Below, in pieces: positions 9,144 to 16,831 of a stretch of DNA of 64,000 nt. The position numbers were made by a program, and so were the translations under genes. Every line of letters starts with the position of its first letter. Positions within the stretch are counted from its first letter, which is position 1. Origin of the DNA: Candidatus Hydrogenedentota bacterium (GTDB lineage Bacteria > Hydrogenedentota > Hydrogenedentia > Hydrogenedentales > SLHB01); the NCBI GenBank assembly GCA_019695095.1, contig JAIBAQ010000003.1, positions 1 to 64,000 on the forward strand. The letters are read 5' to 3'. Below the pieces are notes generated by a model. The model was not told the DNA's origin. It made no database searches and saw nothing but the letters and a program-made list of their open reading frames with translations.

Positions 9144-9989
9144 ATGCCTAACCGGGATAATGGAGGCGGATTGAAAGGATTGCGTCGTCGATTAAGCGAG
9201 CGTATTCGTTTGGCTTTGAAGCACATGATGGTCAAGGCGCAGTACGAGTACCTCAATAAGCTGGACAAGGAAGACAAGCAGATCCGGCTGCTGAACTACG
9301 GTTATGAGCCGATTTCTCCCGATGCGCCTCGACTTGAACTCTTGCCGGAAGAAGAAAGCAATCGTTACGCAATACAGCTTTACCACTATGTGGCGGGCGC
9401 AGTAGATCTTGCCGGAAAGGATGTGTTGGAGGTCGGGTGCGGGCGTGGAGGCGGAGCCGCCTTTGTGATGCGGCATTTCAGGCCTCGCATTATGGTCGGC
9501 GTGGACTTGTGGCGATCCTCCGTCAACTTCTGCAACGACGCGTATGACATGGAAGGATTGTCCTTCAGGCGCGGTAACGCCGAGTCGCTGCCATTTCCAG
9601 AGGATCGGTTCGACGTGGTGCTTAACATCGAATCCTCGCACCTCTACGACCACATAGAGGCGTTTTACGCGGAGGTGTTGCGCGTGTTGCGGCCCGGCGG
9701 TCATCTGCTTTTCGCCGATTTCCGCACGAAGGATCGGGTTCCCCAGCTTACCAAGGAGTTTGAGGAGGCCGGTTTCGAAGTCGTGCGCAACGATACCATC
9801 AACGAGAACGTGCTGGCGGCGCTTGACCTTGACGACGAGCGTAAACGCAAACTCATCGTGGAGCGTCTTCCGCAGCGCAGGCAGGAGCAGTTCAGTGTCT
9901 TCGCCGCTTTGAAGGGTACGCACATCTACGAGTGCATCAAGAGCGGTGACATCGAATACAAGCGGTACGTGCTGCGGAAACCGGCTTAG
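9144..9989 (+). CDS. Class I SAM-dependent methyltransferase
   Basis: The 281-residue product contains a Rossmann-type methyltransferase core at about residues 85-200. Motif I reads VLEVGCGRGGGA, motif II region is VGVDLWRSS, the acidic/adenine loop is GNAESLPFPEDRFDVV, and the post-I region ends with LRVLRPGGHLLFADFR. GCGRGGGA together with the surrounding sequence resembles the small-molecule methyltransferases of the phthiotriol/phenolphthiotriol group. This points to methylation of a lipid or polyketide-like hydroxyl group, but the real substrate cannot be read. The first 40 residues are basic and helical. Start choice is uncertain: the ATG at 9144 lacks a good ribosome site, while GGAGG (9161-9165) would serve a TTG at 9172. 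It stands alone. Confidence 0.78.
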   Translation: MPNRDNGGGLKGLRRRLSERIRLALKHMMVKAQYEYLNKLDKEDKQIRLLNYGYEPISPDAPRLELLPEEESNRYAIQLYHYVAGAVDLAGKDVLEVGCGRGGGAAFVMRHFRPRIMVGVDLWRSSVNFCNDAYDMEGLSFRRGNAESLPFPEDRFDVVLNIESSHLYDHIEAFYAEVLRVLRPGGHLLFADFRTKDRVPQLTKEFEEAGFEVVRNDTINENVLAALDLDDERKRKLIVERLPQRRQEQFSVFAALKGTHIYECIKSGDIEYKRYVLRKPA

Positions 9990-10015
9990 TCTGGGTACCT
10001 CGCGAACACGGCGGT

Positions 10016-10142
10016 CTAGGTGGAGTGACTCAGGGGCGGAATGTAGGGACAGACACGTCTCCGCTTCGCTGCGCTTGTGTCAGTCCCTGTTTTCCGCCGC
10101 TATTGACTCTTTCTTGGGTCAACCTGCGATTCACTGCACTAA
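10016..10142 (+). repeat. Short hairpin element, family A, copy 1 (MITE/REP-like)
   Basis: The core at 10037-10096 is a 60-bp imperfect palindrome with AGGGACAGACAC and GTGTCAGTCCCT as facing arms around a CCGCTTCGCTGCGC loop. Its outer ends are imperfect inverted repeats: AGTGACTCA at the left, and GATTCACTGCACTA at the right, which reads TAGTGCAGTGAATC on the other strand. Near-identical octamers CTAGGTGG (10016-10023) and CTAAGTGG (10139-10146) flank it. The left arm lacks about 20 bp present in the copy at 42.3 kb. The right end overlaps the hpt stop codon. Confidence 0.75.
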
Positions 10143-10663
10143 GTGGTCGATTCCATCATGTAGATGGCCGCAAGATGCCGGTGTGCGCCGTCGCAATCGA
10201 GTCCATAGCCGACTACGAATATATTGTCTACGGAGAACCCGACGTAGTCTGCGTGTATATCCGCCACGCGTGGCGCAGGTTTATCCAGCAGCGTGCATAT
10301 TCGCAAGCTAGCCGGATTGAGCGCGCGTAAGGCCTCGCGTATGGCCGAGGTCGTAAAGCCGGTATCGAGGATGTCTTCCACGATCAGCACATGGCGGCCC
10401 GCGAGATGTTCTTCGGGTTGAAGCGTAATCTCAACATGACCGGTAGAGTTCGTACCGCGATAGCTTCGCGCTCGCAAATAGTCGACCGTGACGGGGATCG
10501 AGAGTTGGCGCATCAGGTCGGAACCGAAGATGGTGGCTCCCTTTAAGACGATTAGAAAGACAAGATCCTTGCCTGCGTAGTCGATGGAAATCTGACGCGC
10601 CAAGAGCTCGACGCGCTCCCTGATCTCCTCCGCGGTAATAAGTGGGGTTTTGCTAAGTTTCAT
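10139..10663 (-). CDS. hpt: Hypoxanthine phosphoribosyltransferase
   Basis: The 174-residue product makes IMP or GMP from hypoxanthine or guanine and PRPP in purine salvage. The PRPP-binding motif of type I phosphoribosyltransferases is at residues 92-104 (VLIVEDILDTGFT). The upstream LKGATIFGSDL and the flexible-loop region RARSYRGTNSTG are typical of bacterial Hpt. The base-binding end (FVVGYGLDCDGAHRHL) departs from the usual GYGLDYAEKYRNLP, so base preference may differ slightly. The start codon overlaps the end of tilS by 11 bp, as expected for a translationally coupled pair; tilS-hpt adjacency is common in bacteria. The stop codon TAG lies within the right end of hairpin element A copy 1. 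Confidence 0.94.
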   Translation of the reverse strand: MKLSKTPLITAEEIRERVELLARQISIDYAGKDLVFLIVLKGATIFGSDLMRQLSIPVTVDYLRARSYRGTNSTGHVEITLQPEEHLAGRHVLIVEDILDTGFTTSAIREALRALNPASLRICTLLDKPAPRVADIHADYVGFSVDNIFVVGYGLDCDGAHRHLAAIYMMESTT

Positions 10664-12035
10664 CCTGTACTTCGATCTCTATGTAACGCTTGGTATGGGC
10701 CGTTACGGCGGCGTTTGCGCTCACGGCGTGTCCGACTATCCACACAATGGTATCTTCGGTGACTATCAACGGCAGCCGGTCGCGTTCTCCGATGGGCAAT
10801 CCAAGGTCGCCGAAGTAGTCTTTCAGCTTGCGCGTACCTGCCATACCCAGCGGAACGATACGATCGCCGGGTCTGCGCAACCGCACCCATAATTCCGAAC
10901 CTACGGCGTCTGCGTCAAACACTTGGCGGCTCTGGTTGCAGTACTCCCGCAAGGGTAGTGGCGGCGCTTGTTCCCGCTCGCTCACGACGAACCGCCGACC
11001 GAATGCAACGGTTTCGCCTGGGCATGCCAAGCGCACTGCCCTGGAATCGCTAGGCTCAACACTTCCAACAATCTCGGTCACATCACGCGCATTGCGCAGC
11101 AGGATGCCTCCGCCCAGATCGAATGAGGATCCTGCGGGCGCGTCGACGATGAAGAGCCGGGCGGATTCCACGCGATCGAACTCGCAGTCTACCTCGCGTT
11201 GCCATGCGAGTTCGGCCAATGCCCTTCGTTGCAGGGCCACGGCGGCTTCAGAAAATGCACGGCGAGTGATCTGTCCATTCGTGTAGCACGAGGCCAGAAA
11301 TTGTCTCGCCTGTTCGGCTACGTACTCGTTCTCTGCGCGCTGCAAATCCGCCAAACGAGTCAATGCCTCGCGTACCTGCGGATTGTATCCGCGTTCCAGA
11401 GCAGGAAGTAGCTCCTGGCGCACTCGGTTCCGCACGTACTCGGTTTGGGTGTTGGACGAATCCGTCCGATATGGAAGGTCCCTCTGGTCCAGGTAGCTCA
11501 TGATGGAGTCTCGGCTACACCCAAGGAGCGGACGCACGACGCGCACATTGTCCAACATGCGTACAGGTGGGATGCCTGTCAGTCCGCTGGGAGAAACGCC
11601 ACGCACGATGCGCATTAGGACGGTCTCGGCTTGATCGTCCGCGTGGTGCCCGGTGGCAATGGCGGTACAACCTTGCGCTTGTGCGACGGCCAGCAAGAAA
11701 GCGTAGCGCGCTCCCCTCGCATATTCTTCGAAGGACATGGGGGAGGCTTCGGCCTCTTCACGAATCGGACGGCGCTCACAGTGCATAGGCACTCCGTATC
11801 GTCGCGCCAGGGTTTCTACGAACGCGGAGTCTTCCGCGCTTTCAATGCCGCGCGTCTGATGGTCAAAATGCGCGACTTCGACGGCATACCCCAATTCCAC
11901 AAGGACGTCGAGCAGGCATACGGAATCGGCCCCTCCCGATACGGCGGCAAGCACCGATTCCCCGGGAGTCAACATGTGGAATTGGTCTAGGGTAGCTCGG
12001 ACGCGAGAAAGAAGGTTTGTAGGAGCGCCGGCCAT
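10653..12035 (-). CDS. tilS: tRNA(Ile)-lysidine synthase
   Basis: The 460-residue product converts C34 of the CAU-anticodon isoleucine tRNA to lysidine with ATP and lysine, changing both codon reading and charging identity. The N-type ATP pyrophosphatase loop SGGADS is at 33-38, followed by AHFDHQTRG, YARGARYAF and ATGHHADDQAET, which are standard in TilS. The C-terminal substrate-binding domain is recognisable by LRRPGDRIVPLG and KDYFGDLGLP. The ATG at 12035 follows AGGGGA at 6 bases; a longer frame would run into the tRNA. It lies 43 bp downstream of a CAU-anticodon tRNA on the same strand and overlaps hpt, so tRNA, tilS and hpt may be transcribed together. Confidence 0.95.
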   Translation of the reverse strand: MAGAPTNLLSRVRATLDQFHMLTPGESVLAAVSGGADSVCLLDVLVELGYAVEVAHFDHQTRGIESAEDSAFVETLARRYGVPMHCERRPIREEAEASPMSFEEYARGARYAFLLAVAQAQGCTAIATGHHADDQAETVLMRIVRGVSPSGLTGIPPVRMLDNVRVVRPLLGCSRDSIMSYLDQRDLPYRTDSSNTQTEYVRNRVRQELLPALERGYNPQVREALTRLADLQRAENEYVAEQARQFLASCYTNGQITRRAFSEAAVALQRRALAELAWQREVDCEFDRVESARLFIVDAPAGSSFDLGGGILLRNARDVTEIVGSVEPSDSRAVRLACPGETVAFGRRFVVSEREQAPPLPLREYCNQSRQVFDADAVGSELWVRLRRPGDRIVPLGMAGTRKLKDYFGDLGLPIGERDRLPLIVTEDTIVWIVGHAVSANAAVTAHTKRYIEIEVQDET

Positions 12036-12078
12036 GTGTCGTCCCCTGGACGTAGACCGAGAACGGAAGAAACGAAAA

Positions 12079-12154
12079 TGGTGGCGGAGCACGGACTCGA
12101 ACCGTGGACCTTGGGATTATGATTCCCCTGCTCTACCAGCTAAGCTACTCCGCC
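12079..12154 (-). tRNA. tRNA with CAU anticodon (elongator Met or Ile2)
   Basis: The minus strand folds as a full cloverleaf. The acceptor stem is GGCGGAG/CTCCGCC, the D-arm is GCTT-AGCTGGTA-GAGC, the anticodon loop is ATCATAA (anticodon CAT), the T-arm is CACGG-TTCGAGT-CCGTG, and the 3' ACCA is encoded. The G1-C72 pair and the absence of three G-C pairs at the base of the anticodon stem exclude initiator tRNA. The CAU anticodon fits elongator Met, or the Ile2 tRNA whose C34 is changed to lysidine by TilS; the tilS gene lies 43 bp downstream. The 27-43 position is a G-A mismatch. Which of the two it is cannot be settled by eye. Confidence 0.93.
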
Positions 12155-12303
12155 AGCCGTTTCAGCGCTCAAGAATAGCATATGATTGCGGGTGTTTTCT
12201 ACTTGGAGCCGTCCCGGTTGGAGGCGATAATGTGCCTTTGCCGCGGAGTCGCTTCGAATTCACCTTGTAGTGGGACGTGGCTGGTCAGCCGGGAGAAGCA
12301 CTA

Positions 12304-13080
12304 GTGAGTCAGTACTTGTGGCTCATACCTCTTGGTTTCGTTATTGGCGCCTTTGGCACGCTGATTGGCGCGGGCGGCGGGTTTGTCCTTGTTCCGCTAC
12401 TCCTCATCCTCTATCCGAAGGAGAATCCGGAGGTCATTACCAGCATTTCTCTGGCCGTCGTTTTCTTCAATGCGTTCTCGGGGTCGGTGGCATACGCGCG
12501 TATGAAACGCATCGACTACCGTGCCGGGATCTTCTTCTCGCTCGTGGGTATCCCCGGGGCTATCCTTGGCGCACTGACAACGTACTATGTTCCGCGAGAA
12601 GTCTTTCACGCGGTGTGCGGCATGGCCATGCTGCTTGCAGCGGGTTACCTGCTTTGGCAGCCCGCCCCGCATCAGAATCCGGAGCCCCAGGAAATCCCAG
12701 AAGAAGCCGCTCCAAGAATATCGTTCAATTTGCCGCTCGGCGCTCTCATCAGCGCGTGCGTGGGATACGTCTCGAGCTTGCTTGGCATTGGGGGTGGGAT
12801 CATCCACGTCCCCGCGTTGATTCGCGTGCTCAACTTTCCTGTCCATGTGGCCACGGCGACATCGCACTTCATTTTGGCGGTCATGGCGTTGACCGGCACG
12901 GTTGTCCACGTCGCGTCCGGGGCGTTTCACGTGGGATTCAGGCGGACATTCTTCTTGGCAATTGGCGTTGTGGCCGGAGCCCAAGTGGGGGCCGCGCTCT
13001 CACGTCACGTTCGCGGTCCATGGATCATCCGCGCGCTCGCCATCGCTCTGGCACTGGTGGCGTTGCGTCTCTTGCTCTAG
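12304..13080 (+). CDS. TauE/SafE family anion permease
   Basis: The GTG at 12304 (GGGAG, 9 bases upstream) gives a 258-residue product; an in-frame GTG at 12277 would add nine residues. It is an all-helical membrane protein of the sulfite exporter TauE/SafE family. Two repeats are visible, each beginning with a glycine-rich turn: GFVIGAFGTLIGAGGGFVLVP near the N-terminus and CVGYVSSLLGIGGGIIHVP near residue 155. About eight hydrophobic segments can be counted, separated by a Pro/Glu-rich loop (about 128-145). Members move sulfite, sulfonates or other small anions across the inner membrane; the substrate here is unknown. It is convergent with the TPR gene 31 bp away. Confidence 0.86.
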   Translation: MSQYLWLIPLGFVIGAFGTLIGAGGGFVLVPLLLILYPKENPEVITSISLAVVFFNAFSGSVAYARMKRIDYRAGIFFSLVGIPGAILGALTTYYVPREVFHAVCGMAMLLAAGYLLWQPAPHQNPEPQEIPEEAAPRISFNLPLGALISACVGYVSSLLGIGGGIIHVPALIRVLNFPVHVATATSHFILAVMALTGTVVHVASGAFHVGFRRTFFLAIGVVAGAQVGAALSRHVRGPWIIRALAIALALVALRLLL

Positions 13081-13111
13081 AGGGCACTCTTCATGCTCAA
13101 TCCGTTATCGA

Positions 13112-14554
13112 TTACGGCTTGAACAACTCCGCACTCTCGTTCTTCAGACGATTGATCTCAGCTTCGAACTGCGCCTCTGTGAGGGCTTTCAATGCCTTGG
13201 CGTCCTGTTCTTGAGCGACGGTTACCGCCAGATCCTGTGTGGCCTTGAGCACGCCCTTTCCGCTTAGCATGGGGGCGTTGCTTACGAGGTCCTGCTGGAG
13301 TTTGCCGAGTTTAGAGCCAACCGCCAACAGGCCCGCGCGTGCTTTGCTTCCTTCCTGCTGGAACTCGTCGCCGACCGTCTCATAAAGGTCTTGCGCTTTC
13401 GCCAGGAGCGTCATCGCTTCGCCAAATTCGCGGTTGAACTCGGCTTGCTCCGCCTTGGCCACGCACTCGTCCGCTTCCGCGACCGTCGATTTCGCCATCT
13501 CATGGCGCGTGTCGCGGTCTTTGATCAGACGCTGGGCATCGAGTAGCTTTGTCTGCGCATCGGGCCGCAGTTTGTCGGCTTCGCTCGCCTTCTGGTAGGC
13601 ATCAAGAGCAGCCTCCAGGTTTTCTTCCTGCAAAGCGGCGTCGCCTACTCGGATGTAGTAGTCGGCAATTCGCTCGGAGACTTCGCGGTCACCGGGCACC
13701 GCCGCCAAGACCGCGCTAAATTCCTGCATCGCCCTTTCGTACTTCCCAGCATCGTAGAACATATTTCCAATTTGCTTCTGAAGCTCGGGGGTCAATGCAT
13801 TTAGTTCTTCAAGCCGCTTGTACGAAGAGTCGGCTTCCGTATCGTTGCCACGTTTAATGTAGAAGCCCACGGCACTCAACGCGTAATCGCGTATCTGCGA
13901 CACGGAAGTGTTCGACGCAGTAACGCCGCTCTGAAGCACTGTCGTCAAAACGTCCGCGACAGCGTTCACGGAGCGACTCGCATCTTCGGACAACGATGCG
14001 CCCGCAACGCCCTTGAATCCGAGACCGGACTTGTAGTCATTCAGAATCAAGACTTCGTTCTTGGCGATTGCCGAACGAAGCGACGAGAAATAGGTCGCCG
14101 GGTCCACGGTTGCGCGCTTTCGCGTATCGAGCCGAGCCTTTTCGATGCCCTGGTCCACATCCGAATAGTACAAATCGCGGTACGTGGGATTGGACTCGGC
14201 AAGGGGCGTCGTTACGCGAGACACCAGCGCCCCGAGGGCCCCCAACCGGTACGCGAAATAGGGGTCGATGCGCTTTCCGCGCACGGATTGAAGCAGATAC
14301 ATTTCCGACTCGATCGCCCCAATGGGGTCGGCTTCCGCCAGGGGGTTAATTTCGGCAAGTTCATTTGCCGAAACGCTGGCGCCCGTACGCAAGTCTTTTT
14401 CAAGCTTGTCGAGCTTGACGCCGCTCTCGTTGGAGATGACCCGCGCCGCAGTCGTCACGATGGATTCTTGTGTCTTCGGCCCCCATGCGTGGACGGGAAC
14501 CGCAATCAACCCGGCGCAAAGCGCTCCTACAAGGATGGTCTTTCTCAAGGTCAT
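13112..14554 (-). CDS. Exported TPR-containing protein of unknown function
   Basis: The 480-residue product starts with a signal peptide (MTLRKTILVGALCAGLIAVPVHA). Right after it comes WGPKTQESIVTTAARVIS, which recalls the W-G-x-x-T/H start of zinc-dependent phospholipase C/S1-type domains, although the usual histidine is absent. Residues about 15-200 would form that helical domain. Residues about 225-340 hold TPR-like repeats (for example GNMFYDAGKYERAMQEFSAV and GDAALQEENLEAALDAYQKA), and the remainder is a long helical, probably coiled-coil tail. The start overlaps the upstream TPR/zinc-ribbon gene by the four bases ATGA, so the two are translationally coupled and probably act together at the envelope. 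The precise role is not recognised. Confidence 0.7.
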   Translation of the reverse strand: MTLRKTILVGALCAGLIAVPVHAWGPKTQESIVTTAARVISNESGVKLDKLEKDLRTGASVSANELAEINPLAEADPIGAIESEMYLLQSVRGKRIDPYFAYRLGALGALVSRVTTPLAESNPTYRDLYYSDVDQGIEKARLDTRKRATVDPATYFSSLRSAIAKNEVLILNDYKSGLGFKGVAGASLSEDASRSVNAVADVLTTVLQSGVTASNTSVSQIRDYALSAVGFYIKRGNDTEADSSYKRLEELNALTPELQKQIGNMFYDAGKYERAMQEFSAVLAAVPGDREVSERIADYYIRVGDAALQEENLEAALDAYQKASEADKLRPDAQTKLLDAQRLIKDRDTRHEMAKSTVAEADECVAKAEQAEFNREFGEAMTLLAKAQDLYETVGDEFQQEGSKARAGLLAVGSKLGKLQQDLVSNAPMLSGKGVLKATQDLAVTVAQEQDAKALKALTEAQFEAEINRLKNESAELFKP

Positions 14555-16143
14555 GACGTACTCCCCTGCATTTCGTTGCGCGCAAGTGCCGCCGTGGACG
14601 GCCTTGCCTGAGCCGATTGCTTGAGTTGGTCAACAAGCGCCTGGATTTCCCGCGCTCCCGATTCCGCGTCATTCGGATCCGCGCTGGATAGATACGATTC
14701 GAGTTCGCGAATGCCTTCCGCGATTGCGCGCCGCTGAACCAGCAGCAGGCCGGTTTCCAAATGTGCCGGCGCGTAATTCGGATCTTGTTGAATTGCCTTG
14801 CGGAAAGCGTCCATGGCTCCGTCGGGATCACCCGCTTTTGCAAGTCCGCGACCGCGTACAGTCTCCAGTTCCGCGCCTTCTGTGCCGGACAATTTCACGG
14901 TCACGGCGTTCAGCGACTCCAAAGCTCGCTCGGCGTTTTCCTGGCTTAGGTATACACGAGCCGCATGGATGGCCGCTCGGGCAGAATATTCATTCGATCC
15001 GCGGGCCAGTTCGTCAAATGCCTTGAGTGCCGGCTCGTACACGCGTTGCTTTGCAAGGCACACGGCGTGGAAGAACTTCGTCGATGGAGAAGTCTCGCCA
15101 GCGTCAATCGCTTCGCCCAGGAGCGCCACCGCTTGTCCGTACTGGCCTTGTGAAACGAGCAAGAGGCCTGCCTGCGCCAGTGCTTCCTTATGAATCGAGG
15201 TCTTCCCTTCAATGGCCTCGGTAAGTCTTGCGACGGCGTCGTCGACATTGCCCTGTTTGGCCGCAAGAATTCCAAGGGCTGCCTTGATGTTGGGGTCGTC
15301 CGGGGCTTGCGACCGGGCAGCTTCCAGTTCGCGTTGCGCACCGGCCTCATCTTTCTGGATTGCCATCGATACGGCCAAGGCCAGCCGTCGATCCGTGCTT
15401 TCAGGTGCTTTGTCCGCTACGCGTCGCAAGGATTCGATTTGGGACTCAGAGGAGTCCTTTGTTCCTTTGGCCAAGGCCAGCAAATACAAGACTTCGTCGT
15501 CGTCGGGGTGGGCCTTCGCGACGTTTTCGAGAATGGCGATTTGACGGTCGCGCGTTTTGTTGTCAGCGCGCTGTTGCATGCCGATCACCGCGAGAATGCC
15601 GGCGTCTCGGTCCGTGGGATTCAGTTGAGCGGCCTTCTCCAATGACTCCGCTGCGTTCGAATAGTCGCTGCTGCCCCAGTACAACTTGCCGAGCACGAGG
15701 TGGCCGCGCGCGTCATCGGCGTGTTTGGCGAGGTACTTGACCAGGAGATCGGTTGCTTCGGTAACGCGGCCGTCCGCGGCCAGTCGTTGCGCTTTGGCGA
15801 CAGGATCTCTGGTCAAGATGAACGCTGCAACGGCCCCGATGATAACCACGGCGATGGCCGCGGCGATTAGCGCGTTTCGCAGGGCAGGATTGTCAGGGGT
15901 TCGCACTGCACGCTGTTGTTCCTGTGCTATTTTCTGCCCGGTCAGAAGGTTCGTGCCGCACGCGACGCAGATAATGTCGCCGTCCCGTACGAGCGCCCCG
16001 CAGCTTGGACAGGTCTGGCTGCTGGCGGACGCCGAGGCGCGCTGTTGTTGTTTCGCGGGTTGTTTCCGGAGAAATCCGCCGCAATGAACACAGCTATCGA
16101 GTTTTGGATCGGTGAGTTTGTCACAGTAGGGACACTTGATCAT
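14551..16143 (-). CDS. Zinc-ribbon, single-pass membrane, TPR-repeat protein
   Basis: The 530-residue product (ATG at 16143) has a clear layout. Two zinc ribbons come first, at residues 4-21 (CPYC and CVHC) and 45-62 (CPSC and CVAC). A transmembrane helix follows at about 91-110 (ALIAAAIAVVIIGAVAAFIL). Then comes a large outer domain of about ten TPR-like helical pairs (for example GHLVLGKLYWGSSDYSNAAE and AHLETGLLLVQRRAIAEG). Such proteins present a protein-binding scaffold outside the membrane while the ribbons stay in the cytoplasm. The partner is unknown, but the next gene, also exported and TPR-bearing, overlaps by ATGA. An in-frame GTG 18 bases upstream is an alternative start; neither has a convincing ribosome site. 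Confidence 0.78.
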   Translation of the reverse strand: MIKCPYCDKLTDPKLDSCVHCGGFLRKQPAKQQQRASASASSQTCPSCGALVRDGDIICVACGTNLLTGQKIAQEQQRAVRTPDNPALRNALIAAAIAVVIIGAVAAFILTRDPVAKAQRLAADGRVTEATDLLVKYLAKHADDARGHLVLGKLYWGSSDYSNAAESLEKAAQLNPTDRDAGILAVIGMQQRADNKTRDRQIAILENVAKAHPDDDEVLYLLALAKGTKDSSESQIESLRRVADKAPESTDRRLALAVSMAIQKDEAGAQRELEAARSQAPDDPNIKAALGILAAKQGNVDDAVARLTEAIEGKTSIHKEALAQAGLLLVSQGQYGQAVALLGEAIDAGETSPSTKFFHAVCLAKQRVYEPALKAFDELARGSNEYSARAAIHAARVYLSQENAERALESLNAVTVKLSGTEGAELETVRGRGLAKAGDPDGAMDAFRKAIQQDPNYAPAHLETGLLLVQRRAIAEGIRELESYLSSADPNDAESGAREIQALVDQLKQSAQARPSTAALARNEMQGSTS

Positions 16144-16279
16144 CGTAGCCAAGGTACGCACCTCATGGGTTTGCGGGTAAACACCAGGCTCGCTCTTGCC
16201 AGCATTCCGGCATCCTGGAAGCCCTCAATACTCTTGCCATCGCTTCCAGATCCCGCAACGAACTCAACCACCCTAGTCC

Positions 16280-16377
16280 GGATTTCTCACGAACGCATCT
16301 CGTTGCTTATTCATCTTTACGATCTGCACAAAACATGAGACCGTTCTTCGCGAACAGAACGTGTTCGTGAGAAATCC
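16280..16377. repeat. Inverted-repeat element, family B, copy 1 (intact)
   Basis: GGATTTCTCACGAAC (16280-16294) is repeated in perfect inverse as GTTCGTGAGAAATCC (16363-16377), enclosing 68 bp. A smaller hairpin, GTTC-TTCGC-GAAC, lies inside. The left arm recurs at 39921 and 58736. It sits in the 308-bp gap between the TPR/zinc-ribbon gene and the small zinc-ribbon gene, which shows no other content apart from the hairpin at 16409. Confidence 0.7.
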
Positions 16378-16408
16378 TCATGGCACAACCTCAAAGTCTT
16401 GCACGCGA

Positions 16409-16448
16409 GCATTTTGCATTGGCGCTCAATTGCGCCGATGCAAAATGC
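16409..16448. terminator. Strong hairpin 3' of the small zinc-ribbon gene
   Basis: GCATTTTGCAT (16409-16419) plus GGCGC pairs with GCGCC plus ATGCAAAATGC (16438-16448), giving a 16-pair stem with one T-G mismatch position and a 6-base loop. It begins four bases past the stop of the minus-strand gene at 16452. There is no T-run on the minus strand, so it may protect the 3' end rather than terminate. Confidence 0.5.
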
Positions 16449-16451
16449 GGG

Positions 16452-16616
16452 CTAGTCGTCCGGAAAAGGCGCATCGCATTTCACACACGTCTTTGCGTCG
16501 AGCGAATTTCGCGCGCCGCATTTAGCACATCGTTTGCGAATCAATGCAGGCACCACCAACACTCCGATGAGCGCGATAACGCCCAGCATCACCAGTACAT
16601 AGGTGGTTCCAGGCAT
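16452..16616 (-). CDS. 54-residue membrane-anchored zinc-ribbon protein
   Basis: A small gene of 55 codons, read from ATG at 16616 to TAG at 16454-16452. The product has one transmembrane helix (about residues 5-26, TYVLVMLGVIALIGVLVVPA). A short cytoplasmic zinc ribbon follows, with cysteine pairs at 30/33 (CAKC) and 44/47 (CVKC) and an acidic end (FPDD). The N-out/C-in topology inferred from the basic RKR after the helix would place the ribbon in the cytoplasm. A GGAG lies about ten bases before the start. Two consistent modules in a frame this short make it likely to be real. Function is unknown. A strong hairpin follows the stop, and the neighbour upstream in sequence is another zinc-ribbon membrane protein. 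Confidence 0.72.
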   Translation of the reverse strand: MPGTTYVLVMLGVIALIGVLVVPALIRKRCAKCGARNSLDAKTCVKCDAPFPDD

Positions 16617-16831
16617 TAGTCTTTCGCTCCATCCGGCCGCATGATACGCCCTTCACGTCGCATCACCTGATTGATTATACCCCGATTCTATCCGCACCGG
16701 ATGGAACAGTCAATTAATTACTTGTAATCTGTGGCCGAGCTGCCGGCGCCTCGACGTGCAACATCTTGCCCGGCAATGTCTTAAGACTGGGGACTGGCGA
16801 TGTAGGCCGCGTGCGTTCCTTTTTCGCAGTT

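Noticed and set aside
12079-12154. Initiator tRNA-Met
   Set aside because: It has a G1-C72 pair and lacks the three consecutive G-C pairs at the loop end of the anticodon stem that mark bacterial initiators.
12270-13214. A 314-codon plus-strand frame overlapping the TauE/SafE gene
   Set aside because: It is Arg/Gly/Ser-rich with no domain, while the other frame encodes a complete permease with family motifs.
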